DNA of 64,000 nucleotides from an uncultured Sutterella sp. (GCA_949287305.1 CASEFX010000013.1:58158-122157), one strand, 5' to 3'; counted from the stretch's first letter, positions 1-9,554 are shown. The notes: a model not told the origin generated them from the letters alone. Translations and numbers: made by a program.

Positions 1-1478
1 GCGAAATCTTCGAAGCCGACCGCATGGAAGTGAAGGACGGCGGCATCGGCTACGGCATCCGCCGCCTCGTCGCCGAACGCGCCCATTCCGCCCGCGAAGC
101 GGTCGACATCGCCACGGCGCTTCTGAAGGAATTCGGCTACTTCCACGACGGCCGCACCTACACCTTCGCCGACGCGAAGGAAGCCTGGCAGCTCGCCATC
201 CACCAGGGCAATTCCTGGGTCGCCCGCAAGATTCATGACGACGAAGTGGTCTACATCCCGAACGTCTTCATGATGGACGCCGTCGACCTGAAGGACACCG
301 AAACCTGGCGCATCGAACCCGGCCAGGTGGAGCGCGCCAACAAGGACGGCCGTCACGACGCCAAGGATCCGATCTTTAACTGGCGCAAGATCGTCGCGCC
401 CGAAAGCATCCGCGCGGAACGCTGGAACGCCAACCGCAACGTGATCGCCTGGAAGTTCCTCACGGGCAAGGAATACAACGATCCCGAAACCTTCCCGTAC
501 AGCGCCAAGATCGACCGCAAGTTGGGCGTTGCGGACGCGATGACGCTCCTGCGTCTGCACGAAGACTACATCGGCGAAGAGCAGGAACTCTATCACTCGG
601 CCTCGGAAGGCATCTGCCGCACGACTTCGCACGATTCGATCGTCTACAACCTCACGGCCGATCCCACGCTCACCGAAGCCTGGAAGACCGTGGGCCGTCC
701 CTGCCAGTCGGTCTACATTCCGCTCTATCCGCTCGCGGGTCCCGCCAAGGGCACGGCCTTTGTGGACGGCGCCACCGCCACGAAGGAACACTTCGCGGGC
801 ACGCCCGCCATGTTTGACTTCCGCGCCGAATTCACGCCGCACAGCGTCTTCAGCGCCGGCACGAACGCGATCGACTATCTGCGCGGCGGCGAAATCGCGC
901 ACCGCACGGAACTCATCGCCAAGATCGAAGGGAAGTACCTCGCCGAGCGCGCCGACGTGACGAAGGAAGCCGCGAAGCTCAAGGGCGACGAACGCCGCGC
1001 GTTCCTGCACGACTACAACCAGAAGGTTTACGACGAAGTCCTCGCCGTCATGAAGGACGAAAACGCCCGTCTCATGCCCTACAAGGTCGACATCCTCGCC
1101 GACACGGTGAAGATGGACTCGGACGAAGCGGTCGCCTTCGCGCTCCTCGGCTCTAAGGACCACTCGGTGAAGAGCGCCAACCTCTCGGTCACGCGCGCCG
1201 GCATGAGCGCCAATCAGCTCAACTCCACGCGCAAATTCCAGAACTTTGCTCCCGCGCAGAAGATGGAATACAAGGACGTCAACGGCGACGGCATTGAAGA
1301 CGTGGTCTTCACCTTCAAGTCGAAGGACGTCACCAAGGGCGCCGTCGCGGGCGCGACCATGGACCTGTGGCTCTACACCCAGGTGAACGGCCACCGCGTG
1401 ACGGGCTTTGACGTCGTTCCCGTCGAAACGAAGGAAGTGAAGGCCTCGACCTCGCGCGACGGCAAGCACCTCCTCTGA
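1..1478 (+). CDS. C69-family dipeptidase, C-terminal part (cut by window start)
   Basis: The reading frame is open from base 3, so the true start and the N-terminal catalytic cysteine expected in family C69 lie outside the window. The visible 491 residues match the PepD-type body: an early KDGGIGYGIRRLVAERA segment, then a NEaW-like region (DAKEAWQLAIHQGNSWVARKI) and an IPNVFMMD segment. The last ~110 residues form a separate module containing DVNGDGIED, a calcium-binding-like aspartate loop often appended to secreted proteins. It probably cleaves dipeptides outside the cytoplasm, feeding amino-acid catabolism; export cannot be checked because the signal region is missing. Family assignment is good, substrate unknown. 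Confidence 0.8.
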   Translation, partial: EIFEADRMEVKDGGIGYGIRRLVAERAHSAREAVDIATALLKEFGYFHDGRTYTFADAKEAWQLAIHQGNSWVARKIHDDEVVYIPNVFMMDAVDLKDTETWRIEPGQVERANKDGRHDAKDPIFNWRKIVAPESIRAERWNANRNVIAWKFLTGKEYNDPETFPYSAKIDRKLGVADAMTLLRLHEDYIGEEQELYHSASEGICRTTSHDSIVYNLTADPTLTEAWKTVGRPCQSVYIPLYPLAGPAKGTAFVDGATATKEHFAGTPAMFDFRAEFTPHSVFSAGTNAIDYLRGGEIAHRTELIAKIEGKYLAERADVTKEAAKLKGDERRAFLHDYNQKVYDEVLAVMKDENARLMPYKVDILADTVKMDSDEAVAFALLGSKDHSVKSANLSVTRAGMSANQLNSTRKFQNFAPAQKMEYKDVNGDGIEDVVFTFKSKDVTKGAVAGATMDLWLYTQVNGHRVTGFDVVPVETKEVKASTSRDGKHLL

Positions 1479-1515
1479 TTCTTTTCGGAGCCTCCGGGCT
1501 CCGCCGCCACCCGAT

Positions 1516-1553
1516 GCCCGGACGGTTTTCCCGACGCCGTCCGGGCGTTTTTT
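1516..1553 (+). terminator. Rho-independent terminator after the dipeptidase gene
   Basis: A perfect 10-bp stem (GCCCGGACGG with CCGTCCGGGC, 11-nt loop) is followed by GTTTTTT. It lies 38 bp after the stop and separates the dipeptidase from ogt. Confidence 0.85.
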
Positions 1554-1648
1554 CGTCTCCCGCACACGGGCTTCGCCGTGGGCTACACTGTCTTCTTTCG
1601 GGGCCCGCACCCGATCCATTCAATCCTACGCAACGGAGACCGCAAAGC

Positions 1649-2161
1649 ATGATCACGCTCACCCTCAAGGAAATCGAGACGCCCACGGGCGTGATGCGCC
1701 TGGGCGCCGTCGAAGACGCCCTCGTTCTTTGCGACTGGCCCGACGCCCCGGGGGCGCCCCACTGCCTCAAGGCGCTCTGCAAGCGGCTCGGCGCCGAGCC
1801 CGTGACGGGCGAGTCCCCAATTCTCGAGAAGACCGCGAAGGCCCTCGAAGACTACTTTGCGGGCCGACTCCAAACCTTCGACCTGCCGCTTCGTCCCTGC
1901 GGGACGCCCTTCCAGGAAAGCGTCTGGAAGGCGCTCCTTGAGGTCCCCTACGGCAAAACCGCCTCCTACGGCGACATCGCCCGCCGGATCGGAAGACCGA
2001 CGGCCTTTCGCGCCGTCGCGCAGGCCGTGGGTTCTAACCCCCTCTGCATCGCCATTCCCTGCCACCGCATCATCGGCTCCGACGGCTCGCTCACCGGTTT
2101 CGGCGGCGGCCTCGACCGAAAAGTCCTCCTGCTCAGGCTTGAAGGCCATACGAACCTTTGA
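1649..2161 (+). CDS. ogt: Methylated-DNA--protein-cysteine methyltransferase
   Basis: A 170-residue suicide repair protein that moves alkyl groups from O6-alkylguanine or O4-alkylthymine to its own cysteine. The active-site PCHR motif is present (Cys138), followed by the usual GFGGGLDRKVLLLRLEG helix; the DNA-binding segment YGKTASYGDIARRIGRP is also recognisable at 101-117. The ATG at 1649 is chosen because GGAGAC sits 9 bp upstream and the homologous part begins there; the frame is open further upstream, but that part overlaps the preceding terminator. A TACACT hexamer near 1585 could be the -10 element. Acts alone; no ada-type regulator domain is fused. Confidence 0.93.
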   Translation: MITLTLKEIETPTGVMRLGAVEDALVLCDWPDAPGAPHCLKALCKRLGAEPVTGESPILEKTAKALEDYFAGRLQTFDLPLRPCGTPFQESVWKALLEVPYGKTASYGDIARRIGRPTAFRAVAQAVGSNPLCIAIPCHRIIGSDGSLTGFGGGLDRKVLLLRLEGHTNL

Positions 2162-2260
2162 TTTTCCGTAAGGGTTTTCACGGCGTATTCACGCCCGATT
2201 TCCTTATTTCGCATCCGTACAATAGGCGAGTGAACAGTCGTTCGTCATCAGGAAAAGGAA

Positions 2261-2857
2261 ATGCGAAAACCCGTCCTGCGCCGCACTCATTCGGAGCGAG
2301 AACAACAGATCCTCGACATCGCCGCCCGCCTCTTTCTCGAGCGCGGGTTCGAGGGCATGTCGCTATCGGATCTCGCGCGCGAAGCCGGCGTCACGAGAAA
2401 TCTCGTCTACCACTATTTCCCCAACAAGGGGGCGGTTTTCGAAGCGGTGCTCGTCCATCGGGCCGAAAGACTCCTCGAGCGGCTTCCCGAACCCGAAGGA
2501 TCGGATTCCGCGGAGGATCTCCTCGCCCTCATTGAATCGCTCGTGCGTCTCGGAAACGAGTGCCGCGCCATTCTGCGCCTCTCGCTCGGGCGACCGATGC
2601 GAAAGCAGTTTCTCTACGCGCACACGGCCTGGGCCAAGGAACAACTCGAAGTTCGCCTGGCCCTCGCCCTCGGACTTTCCCCGGACGATCCCGCCCAAAG
2701 GGCGGTCTCGGCCTTCACGGGCATGCTCCTGCACTTTCTCATGGACGCTCCCGAAGAGCTCTGCCGCGGCCGCGAACGGGAATGGGCCGAATACTTCGCG
2801 CGCATCCTTCGGGAAATGATCGAACGTCTCCCCGTCACCGAACCCAAACCATTCTAA
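2261..2857 (+). CDS. TetR-family transcriptional regulator
   Basis: 198 residues. The N-terminal helix-turn-helix is clear (residues ~15-60: ILDIAARLFLERGFEGMSL then DLAREAGVTRNLVYHYFPNK), typical of TetR repressors; the C-terminal ligand domain is divergent and gives no hint of the effector. It ends 15 bp before the acyl-CoA dehydratase activase gene on the same strand, so the two are probably co-transcribed and the regulator may control that gene. SD-like AGGAAAAGGAA precedes the ATG. A TACAAT hexamer at 2218-2223 may be the -10 box of the operon. Confidence 0.9.
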   Translation: MRKPVLRRTHSEREQQILDIAARLFLERGFEGMSLSDLAREAGVTRNLVYHYFPNKGAVFEAVLVHRAERLLERLPEPEGSDSAEDLLALIESLVRLGNECRAILRLSLGRPMRKQFLYAHTAWAKEQLEVRLALALGLSPDDPAQRAVSAFTGMLLHFLMDAPEELCRGREREWAEYFARILREMIERLPVTEPKPF

Positions 2858-2872
2858 AAAGAGAGAGAAGCC

Positions 2873-5800
2873 ATGCTTTTGGGACTCGACCTCGGATCCA
2901 CCACCGTCAAGTACGTGCTTCTTGACGACGACCGCAAGATCCTTGCGCGCGACTACCGCCGACACAAGAGCGATCTGATCCTCACCGTCCGAACGCTCCT
3001 TTCCGAACTCAACGAACGCTTTTCCGGACGCCCCGTGCGGCCGGTGCTGAGCGGCTCGGGCGCGCTCGCCCTGAGCGAGGCGCTCGGCGTCACCTTCCTG
3101 CAGGAAGTGGCGGCGGGCGCGACCTTTCTCGCCGATCGCCTTCCCGACGCGGACGTCGCGATCGAATTGGGCGGCGAAGACGCAAAGCTCCTTTATCTTA
3201 CGAACGGACTGGAACTGCGCATGAACGAAGCCTGCGCGGGCGGGACCGGCGCCTTCATCGACCAGATGGCGGCGCTCCTTTCGACCGACGCCGCGGGCCT
3301 TGACGAACTTGCGCTCTCGGCCGCCGTGTCGCACCCGATCGCCTCGCGCTGCGGGGTCTTTGCAAAGACCGACCTCGTCGCACTTCTGAACGCGGGCGTT
3401 CCCCGTTCGGAAGCCGCGCGAAGCGTCTTCGACGCCGTTGCGGAACAGACGATTTCGGGCCTCGCCTGCGGTCGTCCGATCCGCGGAAAGATCGTGTTCC
3501 TCGGCGGTCCGCTCTCCTTTTTGAAGGGCCTTCGCGAGAGCTTCATCCGCAAGCTCGAGGGTCCGGGGCAAAGCTTCACGGCGCTTGACGACGCGCACTT
3601 CGCGGTTGCACACGGGGCGGCGCTCACGGCCGACGAATCGGCGGAGTTCTCGAGCCTCGGCGAACTCATCGAGCGCTTCGCCAAGGTCCGCGTCGAAGGC
3701 GGTGCGGGACGACTCCCCGCCCTCTTTGCCAACGACGAAGAGCTTGCGGCCTTCCGCGCGCGCCACGAAAAGGAGAAGGTGGAGCGAGGCGACCTCTCGC
3801 AAGCCCGCGGCGACCTCTATCTCGGGATTGACCTCGGGAGCACCACGGTGAAGGGCGTTCTGATCGACGGCGAAGGCCGCTTCCTTTCCGCCTGGTACGA
3901 GCGAAACGAAGGGAATCCTCTCGAACGCCTCTTCCCGCGCGTCAAGACCCTCACGGCGTCCCTTCCCGAAGGGGCGCGCATCCGCTCGATCTGCACGACG
4001 GGCTACGGGGCGGAACTCGCCAAGGCGGCGCTCGGCGCCAACTGGGCCGAAGTCGAAACGCTCGCGCATCAGCGCGCGGCCGCGCACTTCGAACCCGACG
4101 TGAGCTACGTGATCGACATCGGCGGCCAGGACATGAAGTGCCTCGCCGTCAAGGACGGACTCATTTCCGGCGTGAGCCTGAACGAAGCCTGCAGCTCGGG
4201 CTGCGGATCCTTCCTGCAGACCTTCTCGGACCAGCTTGAACTCACGCTTCCCGAATTCGTGGCGGCGGCGCTTCGCTCGCACGCGCCCGTCGACCTCGGC
4301 ACCCGCTGCACGGTCTTCATGAATTCCAAGGTGCGTCAGGCCCAGCGCGACGGCGCTTCGACCGACGACATCGCGGCGGGCCTTTGCCACTCGATCGTTC
4401 GCAACGCCCTCTACAAGGTCCTTCGCATCCGCAACGCCGAGGAACTCGGCAAGCACGTCGTCGTGCAGGGCGGAACCTTCCTGAACGACGGGGTGCTCCG
4501 CGCCTTTGAAACCCACATCGGACGCGAAGTGATCCGCCCCGACATCGCGGGGCACATGGGCGCCTACGGTGCGGCCCTCCTTGCCAAGGAGCGCACCACG
4601 GCCGAAACGCCCGTCCCGGAACTCGACGAAAAGACCTTCGATCTCACCGACGTGAAGCGCCGCGAATTCCTCTGCCGCGGCTGCAGCAATCACTGCCACC
4701 TGACGCTTCACCGCTTTGCGTCGGGCGAAAAGTTCGTGAGCGGCAACCGCTGCGAATTTGCGCTCAAGTCGCTCGGCCGCGCCGCGAAGGACGAAACGTC
4801 CTTCCACGACGAAAAGACGTCGCTCCTTTTCGACCGCCCCGTCTTGGAAGACGCGCCGCGCGGCACGATCGGAATTCCGCGCGTCCTCAACGTCTACGAA
4901 CACTATCCCTTCTGGCACGCGTTCTTTACGAAGCTCGGATTCAAGGTCGTGCTCTCGCCCGCCTCGAACCGCACGATCGCGGCGAAGGGGACCGAAACGA
5001 TTCCTTCGCAGACGCTTTGCTGGCCCGCGAAGCTCGCGCACGGCCACGTGACGTGGTTGGCCGAAGAAGGGGTCGAACGTATCTGGCTTCCTTCCGTCGC
5101 GCGCGAAGGGACGCCCTTCCCCGAGGGCGACGCCCGCTACGCCTGTCCGGTGGTCGGGGGCTATCCGGAAGTGCTTCGGTTGAACCTTCTCACGACCTTC
5201 CCGAAGATCTCGCTCAAGGCGCCCTTCATCGACCTCGAGCGCGAGGACTCGGTCCTCGCGGGCGTCTGCGAATCCTTCCCCGAACTCGGCCGCGACGAAG
5301 TGCGCGAAGCCTTCCGGGCGGGGCGCGAGGCGCTCGCGCGCTACCGCGACCAACTTCACGCGCTCGGCGAAGAACGCGCCGCGCTCGCGCGTGCCAAGGG
5401 CGTGCCCCTCATCGTGCTCGCGGGCCATCCGTATCACCTGGATCCCCTCGTCAACCACGGGATTCCGACCCTCATTTCTTCCATGGGGGCGGAGGTCGTG
5501 ACCGAGGACGCGGTCGCGCACCTCGTTCTCAATCCGAAACCCCTTTCGGTCGTCAATCAGTGGACCTTCCACAGCCGCCTCTACCGCGCGGCCGAATACG
5601 CGCTCGAGCACCCCGACGTCGAAGTCGTGCAGTTGGTGAGCTTCGGCTGCGGTCTTGACGCCGTGACGAGCGAGCAGATGAAGCGTCTGCTCGAGCCCGA
5701 AGGGAAGCTCTACACGCTCCTCAAGATCGACGAAGGCGACGCCTTCGGCGCGGCCCGCATTCGTCTGCGCTCCCTCATGGCGGCCCTGGACGACCGCCGC

Positions 5801-7120
5801 CGCACGGAAAAGCACCGTGTCATCCCGATCGCGTCGATTCCGCACGGCCATGCCGCGGACGACGAAGAGGAAAAGCAACCCAAGCTCGAAAAGGGCTCGA
5901 CCCTCTACGTTCCGCAGATGGCGCCGATTCACTTCCCGGTCCTCGCCTCGGCCCTCGGGTCCTTGGGCTACGACGTGCGGCTTCTCTCGGACGTGCGCCC
6001 GAACGCCCTGGAACTCGGTCTTCGCTACGTCAACAACGACGCCTGCTATCCGGCGATCGTCGTGATCGGTCAGTTCCTCGACGCGCTCGCCTCGGGCGAA
6101 ATCGACGCCGAAAAGCCCGTCCTCGTCCTCGCGCAGACCTGCGGACCCTGCCGCGCGACGAACTATCCGAACCTGCTGCGCTGGGCCCTTCGCGATTTCG
6201 GGCGCCCCGAAATCCCCGTCTATTCGATTTCGGCGGGCTCGATCGATCCGGTGCATGCGCTTCCGATCGGCGTCAAGGGGCTTCACCGCATGACCCACGC
6301 GGTGCTCTACGGCGACATGCTGCAGCGCCTCACGCACTCCGTGCGCGCCCGTGAAGTGACGAAGGGCGACGCCGAAGAACTTCGAAGGAAGTGGACCGAC
6401 ATCGTCTCGCTTCGCGTCAAAAACGGCTCCTACTTCGGCTACACCGACACGCTCCGGCGCATGACGGCGGACTTCCTGCGCGTGCCGGTTCGCGCCGAGC
6501 GCATTCCGCGCGCGGGCGTCGTCGGGGAAATCCTGCTCAAATATCACCCCGACGCGAATCAGCGCATCGTCGACGAGATGATCGATCAGAGCGTGGAGCC
6601 CGTCGTCGGCGACCTCTCGAGCTTCTTCCTCTACTGTCTCTACGACGACGTCTACCGCGCCGAGCAGTACGGCGACTCCAAGGGGAAGGCCTGGGCGGCG
6701 AAGCTCATGATCGGCTGGATCGAGTCGCTTCGCAAGCGATCGGCCTCGGTCCTCGCGGGGACGCCCTTCCCGAAGCCCCACAGCCTCGCCTCGGGACTCG
6801 CCCACATCCGCGGGGTGGTCTCGGCCGGCCAGCAGGCGGGCGAAGGGTGGCTTCTCACGGCTGAAATGATGGAGAGCCTTGAAAACGGCATTCCCAACGT
6901 CGTCTGTCTGCAGCCCTTCGGGTGCCTGCCCAACCACATCACCGGCAAGGGCGTCATGCGCACCCTTCGCGAACGCTTCCCCGAGGCGAACCTCTGCGCC
7001 ATCGACTTCGAAGCGGGCACGAGCCGCGCGAACGTCTCGAACCGCCTCAAGCTCTTCCTGCGTCAGGCGAAGGAGCGTTTCGAGAAGGAAGAGAGAAAAG
7101 GCCGATTTGCACAAAAATAA
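2873..7120 (+). CDS. Giant double acyl-CoA dehydratase activase (BadF/BcrA ATPase family with DUF2229)
   Basis: 1415 residues. Two ASKHA ATPase domains of the 2-hydroxyacyl-CoA dehydratase activator type are fused: the first begins LGLDLGSTT (residue 3), the second LGIDLGSTT (317). Each has the cysteine pair that in HgdC-type activators holds a [4Fe-4S] cluster at the dimer interface (Cys121/Cys160; Cys440/Cys479). A Cys-rich linker CRGCSNHC (601-608) follows, then a DUF2229/dehydratase-like half with conserved CGPC (around 1090). Family knowledge says such activators drive ATP-dependent single-electron transfer; the natural partner of this fused form is not established. No separate dehydratase alpha/beta genes lie nearby. 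Preceded by a TetR gene. Start has GAGAGAAG 5 bp upstream. Confidence 0.88.
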   Translation: MLLGLDLGSTTVKYVLLDDDRKILARDYRRHKSDLILTVRTLLSELNERFSGRPVRPVLSGSGALALSEALGVTFLQEVAAGATFLADRLPDADVAIELGGEDAKLLYLTNGLELRMNEACAGGTGAFIDQMAALLSTDAAGLDELALSAAVSHPIASRCGVFAKTDLVALLNAGVPRSEAARSVFDAVAEQTISGLACGRPIRGKIVFLGGPLSFLKGLRESFIRKLEGPGQSFTALDDAHFAVAHGAALTADESAEFSSLGELIERFAKVRVEGGAGRLPALFANDEELAAFRARHEKEKVERGDLSQARGDLYLGIDLGSTTVKGVLIDGEGRFLSAWYERNEGNPLERLFPRVKTLTASLPEGARIRSICTTGYGAELAKAALGANWAEVETLAHQRAAAHFEPDVSYVIDIGGQDMKCLAVKDGLISGVSLNEACSSGCGSFLQTFSDQLELTLPEFVAAALRSHAPVDLGTRCTVFMNSKVRQAQRDGASTDDIAAGLCHSIVRNALYKVLRIRNAEELGKHVVVQGGTFLNDGVLRAFETHIGREVIRPDIAGHMGAYGAALLAKERTTAETPVPELDEKTFDLTDVKRREFLCRGCSNHCHLTLHRFASGEKFVSGNRCEFALKSLGRAAKDETSFHDEKTSLLFDRPVLEDAPRGTIGIPRVLNVYEHYPFWHAFFTKLGFKVVLSPASNRTIAAKGTETIPSQTLCWPAKLAHGHVTWLAEEGVERIWLPSVAREGTPFPEGDARYACPVVGGYPEVLRLNLLTTFPKISLKAPFIDLEREDSVLAGVCESFPELGRDEVREAFRAGREALARYRDQLHALGEERAALARAKGVPLIVLAGHPYHLDPLVNHGIPTLISSMGAEVVTEDAVAHLVLNPKPLSVVNQWTFHSRLYRAAEYALEHPDVEVVQLVSFGCGLDAVTSEQMKRLLEPEGKLYTLLKIDEGDAFGAARIRLRSLMAALDDRRRTEKHRVIPIASIPHGHAADDEEEKQPKLEKGSTLYVPQMAPIHFPVLASALGSLGYDVRLLSDVRPNALELGLRYVNNDACYPAIVVIGQFLDALASGEIDAEKPVLVLAQTCGPCRATNYPNLLRWALRDFGRPEIPVYSISAGSIDPVHALPIGVKGLHRMTHAVLYGDMLQRLTHSVRAREVTKGDAEELRRKWTDIVSLRVKNGSYFGYTDTLRRMTADFLRVPVRAERIPRAGVVGEILLKYHPDANQRIVDEMIDQSVEPVVGDLSSFFLYCLYDDVYRAEQYGDSKGKAWAAKLMIGWIESLRKRSASVLAGTPFPKPHSLASGLAHIRGVVSAGQQAGEGWLLTAEMMESLENGIPNVVCLQPFGCLPNHITGKGVMRTLRERFPEANLCAIDFEAGTSRANVSNRLKLFLRQAKERFEKEERKGRFAQK

Positions 7121-7158
7121 GGCATTTTCATCAACTTCCGTGACATTTCCATGACAAA

Positions 7159-7201
7159 GCCCCGAAAGTTCTGCACCGTTTCGGTGGACAACTTTCGGGG
7201 C
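7159..7201. repeat. Nested inverted repeat between convergent genes
   Basis: Perfect 12-bp arms (GCCCCGAAAGTT at 7159-7170, its complement at 7190-7201) enclose a second perfect hairpin CACCG-TTT-CGGTG (7174-7186). There is no T-run on either side, so it is not a textbook terminator, but it sits between the 3' ends of the activase gene and modB and may act as a bidirectional transcription block or mRNA 3' stabiliser. The 204-bp gap 7121-7324 holds nothing else I recognise. Confidence 0.6.
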
Positions 7202-7324
7202 CATTCTTTGTGGATAACTTGGCTTCTTCTGTGCCGCAGTGGAATTTTCGAAGGAATTGACGTTCCTGCGCCGAGGACGCGGACATTTGCGTTTTTTGAA
7301 GGGAAAAGGACTGACCGGCGCCCG

Positions 7325-7993
7325 TCAGACGTCGCTTCGGCGGCGAAGGAGTTCGAGCGCCGCATAGAGAACGAGGGCGACCGCGGCGAGGACCGCACAG
7401 AGGGCCGTCGCCGTGTCGAAGTCCCCGCGCCCGACGGCGTTGTAGATTTCGAGCGACAGCGTGTTGGTCTTGTCGGAGACGTTCCCGCCCAACATCATCG
7501 TGATTCCCACTTCCCCGCTCGCCCGGGCGGTCCCGAGCAAAAAGGCGGAGAGAACGGCGTTTCGCACCGTCGGAAGGGTCACGCGAAGGAAGGTCGTAAG
7601 GGGCGTCGCGCCGCAGACGCGCGCCGCGCATTCGAGATCCAGAAGGGTCTTCGATTCGAAGGCCTCCTTCACGGGCCGGATCACGAGCGGCAGGCCCGCA
7701 ATGAAGGCGGCGAGCGTCACCGCCGTCTGCGAAAAGACGAGGCGCCAACCGAAGGCTTCGTGGATCACCGACCCGAGGGGACCGTTGATCCCGAGGAGAA
7801 GCAGGAGAAGGTAGCCCAGGGCCACGGGCGGGAAGATGAGCGGCAGCGTCGCGACGAAGAGGACCGCGCGCGAAAGACGAGTCTTCGAGCGCGCCGTGTA
7901 GAGCGCCAGGGGTACGCCGATCACCGCAAAGAGGACGAGACTCGAGAAGGCCGCCTGCAGCGTGAGCGTGATCGGAAAGAGCAGTCCCGTCAT
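7325..7993 (-). CDS. modB: Molybdate-type ABC transporter permease
   Basis: About 222 residues, several hydrophobic spans and the binding-protein-dependent permease EAA-like region (residues ~120-150, RVCGATPLTTFLRVTLPTVR). ModB forms the membrane channel that passes molybdate (or tungstate) from ModA to the ModC-energised complex. The ATG at 7993 is preferred because it overlaps the modC stop as ATGA; a GTG three codons upstream is also in frame. Last gene of the modA-modD-modC-modB operon. Confidence 0.82.
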   Translation of the reverse strand: MTGLLFPITLTLQAAFSSLVLFAVIGVPLALYTARSKTRLSRAVLFVATLPLIFPPVALGYLLLLLLGINGPLGSVIHEAFGWRLVFSQTAVTLAAFIAGLPLVIRPVKEAFESKTLLDLECAARVCGATPLTTFLRVTLPTVRNAVLSAFLLGTARASGEVGITMMLGGNVSDKTNTLSLEIYNAVGRGDFDTATALCAVLAAVALVLYAALELLRRRSDV

Positions 7994-8694
7994 CGAGTCC
8001 ACGGCGCCTCCTTCACGTAGCCGTGGCGCGTGAGCACGGCTTCGGTGTCGTCGTATTCGAGAATCCGTCCCTTTTCAACGTAGAGCGCCTTGGGGGCAAG
8101 GCGCAGGGCCTCTTCGCCCATGTGCGTGATGTAGAGAATGGGAAGCGCCGTGTTGCGCGCGACGGCGGCGACCCCTTCGACGAGCTCGTCCCGCAGTTCC
8201 GGGTCGAGCGACGCCGTGGGTTCGTCGAGAATCAGCATTTCCCGCGCGGCGCAGAGCGCCCGCGCCAGCGACACGCGCTGCGCTTCGCCGCCCGAGAGCG
8301 TCGCGGGACGACGGTCAAGAAGCTTTTCGAGGTGCAGAAGCGCCACGGCCTTCTCCCAGGGAACGAGCAGCGTTCTTCCTCCGAAGCGTTGCGGAAAGAG
8401 GATGTTCTCGCGCACGCTCATCGCGGGAAAGAGACGGTGGTTTTGAAAGACGAAGCCGATCCCGCGCGCCTCGGGCGGAAGGCGCACGCCCTTTTCGACG
8501 TCGTCGAGGACCTTGTCGCCGATCGCAAAGCGCCCGGCGTCGGGCGCGGTGAGGCCCGTCATGAGGTTGGCGAGCGTCGACTTCCCCGAGCCGCTTCGCC
8601 CGAGCACCGCCGTGAGGCCGCGCTCCGGGAGGCGTCCCGCCAGGTGAAAGGCGGGGCCTCCCTCAAAGCGCTTTTGAAAGTCGAACTCGATCAC
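7990..8694 (-). CDS. modC: Molybdate-type ABC transporter ATP-binding protein
   Basis: 234 residues counted from a GTG that overlaps the preceding modD stop (GTGA). Walker A GRSGSGKST, signature LSGGEAQRVSLARAL and Walker B MLILDEPTASLD are intact. The C-terminal MOP/ModC regulatory domain seen in many 350-residue ModC proteins is absent, so this is the short form. Translational coupling on both sides (GTGA with modD, ATGA with modB) supports one transport unit. Molybdate is inferred from ModA and ModD neighbours; tungstate or another oxyanion is possible. Confidence 0.82.
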   Translation of the reverse strand: MIEFDFQKRFEGGPAFHLAGRLPERGLTAVLGRSGSGKSTLANLMTGLTAPDAGRFAIGDKVLDDVEKGVRLPPEARGIGFVFQNHRLFPAMSVRENILFPQRFGGRTLLVPWEKAVALLHLEKLLDRRPATLSGGEAQRVSLARALCAAREMLILDEPTASLDPELRDELVEGVAAVARNTALPILYITHMGEEALRLAPKALYVEKGRILEYDDTEAVLTRHGYVKEAPWTR

Positions 8695-9542
8695 GGTTGG
8701 ACGTCGGTCGGAGCCGACATGCGCATCTTCACGTCGTGCGGACGCCCGAAATAGGGCCAGGACGTGACGAGGAAGTCCGCGCCCGCCTTGGCGTAGTCGG
8801 CGGCGTTCCCCGCATTGACGCCGCCGGCGGCGGAGACGATGATCGCGGGATGCTTCGCTTTGGCCGCGGTGACAAGCGCCCCGACGTCCTCGGGCGACAT
8901 CTTGTCGCACTGCAGAATGTCGGCGCCGAGATCCGCCGCGCGCACGCCCTCTTCCACGTCGCCCACTTCGACCGCGACCTTGCGTTCGGGGTCGAGTCGG
9001 CGAAGCGTTTGAAGGCGCTCTTCAAAGTCGGGCGAAAAGACGCGGTGCTGATCAAAGATCAGGATCGATTCCGAAAGGCCCGTGCGGTGCACGAGTCCCC
9101 CGCCCGCCTCGACGGCGAGAAGCGAGAGACGCTTCGTGCCGGGGAAGTGCTTGCGGGTCGTCACGACGCGGCAGTCGGGATTCACGGCCTGCGCCGCCTC
9201 GACCATCGCGCGCGTTCTCGTGGCGATCCCCGAGGCGTACTCCATGACGTTCTGCGCGGCCTTGTAGACCGCATGAATGCGGTCGGCGCGTCCCACGGCG
9301 CGAAGGAAGACGGTTTTGGCGGGAAGACGCGAGCCGTCCTCGGCCCGGCGGGTCACGCTGAGACCCGCCTTCAGAAAGAGCCGTTCAGCGAGTTCCGCCC
9401 CCGCAAGGACACCTTCTTCCTTAAAGAAGCACTCCACGGCCCCGCGGGCGCCTTCGAGTCCGAGAAGGCGCGACGTGAGGTCGCCGTAGGGAATGTCTTC
9501 GGAGAGAATCGCCTCGAGTTCGGCGTCGGGAAAGAAGTACAT
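8691..9542 (-). CDS. modD: ModD protein (quinolinate phosphoribosyltransferase-like)
   Basis: 283 residues of the NadC fold: EDIPYGDLTSRLL near the N terminus, the TRKHFPGTKRL segment (~130-140) and the IIVSAAGGVNAGNAADYAKAGAD phosphate-binding strand. ModD proteins are NadC paralogues found inside molybdate transport operons; their reaction has not been settled. Replacement of the canonical TRKTTPGLR of NadC by TRKHFPGTK, and the position between modA and modC, favour ModD over NAD biosynthesis. Ends with a 4-bp overlap into modC. Confidence 0.85.
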   Translation of the reverse strand: MYFFPDAELEAILSEDIPYGDLTSRLLGLEGARGAVECFFKEEGVLAGAELAERLFLKAGLSVTRRAEDGSRLPAKTVFLRAVGRADRIHAVYKAAQNVMEYASGIATRTRAMVEAAQAVNPDCRVVTTRKHFPGTKRLSLLAVEAGGGLVHRTGLSESILIFDQHRVFSPDFEERLQTLRRLDPERKVAVEVGDVEEGVRAADLGADILQCDKMSPEDVGALVTAAKAKHPAIIVSAAGGVNAGNAADYAKAGADFLVTSWPYFGRPHDVKMRMSAPTDVQP

Positions 9543-9554
9543 GACGCCTCCCGA

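Noticed and set aside
2363..7204. A 1613-codon open frame on the minus strand opposite the activase gene
   Set aside because: It mirrors the codon bias of the plus-strand gene; the translation is Arg/Glu/Val-rich with no family resemblance, as expected of antisense frames in GC-rich coding DNA.
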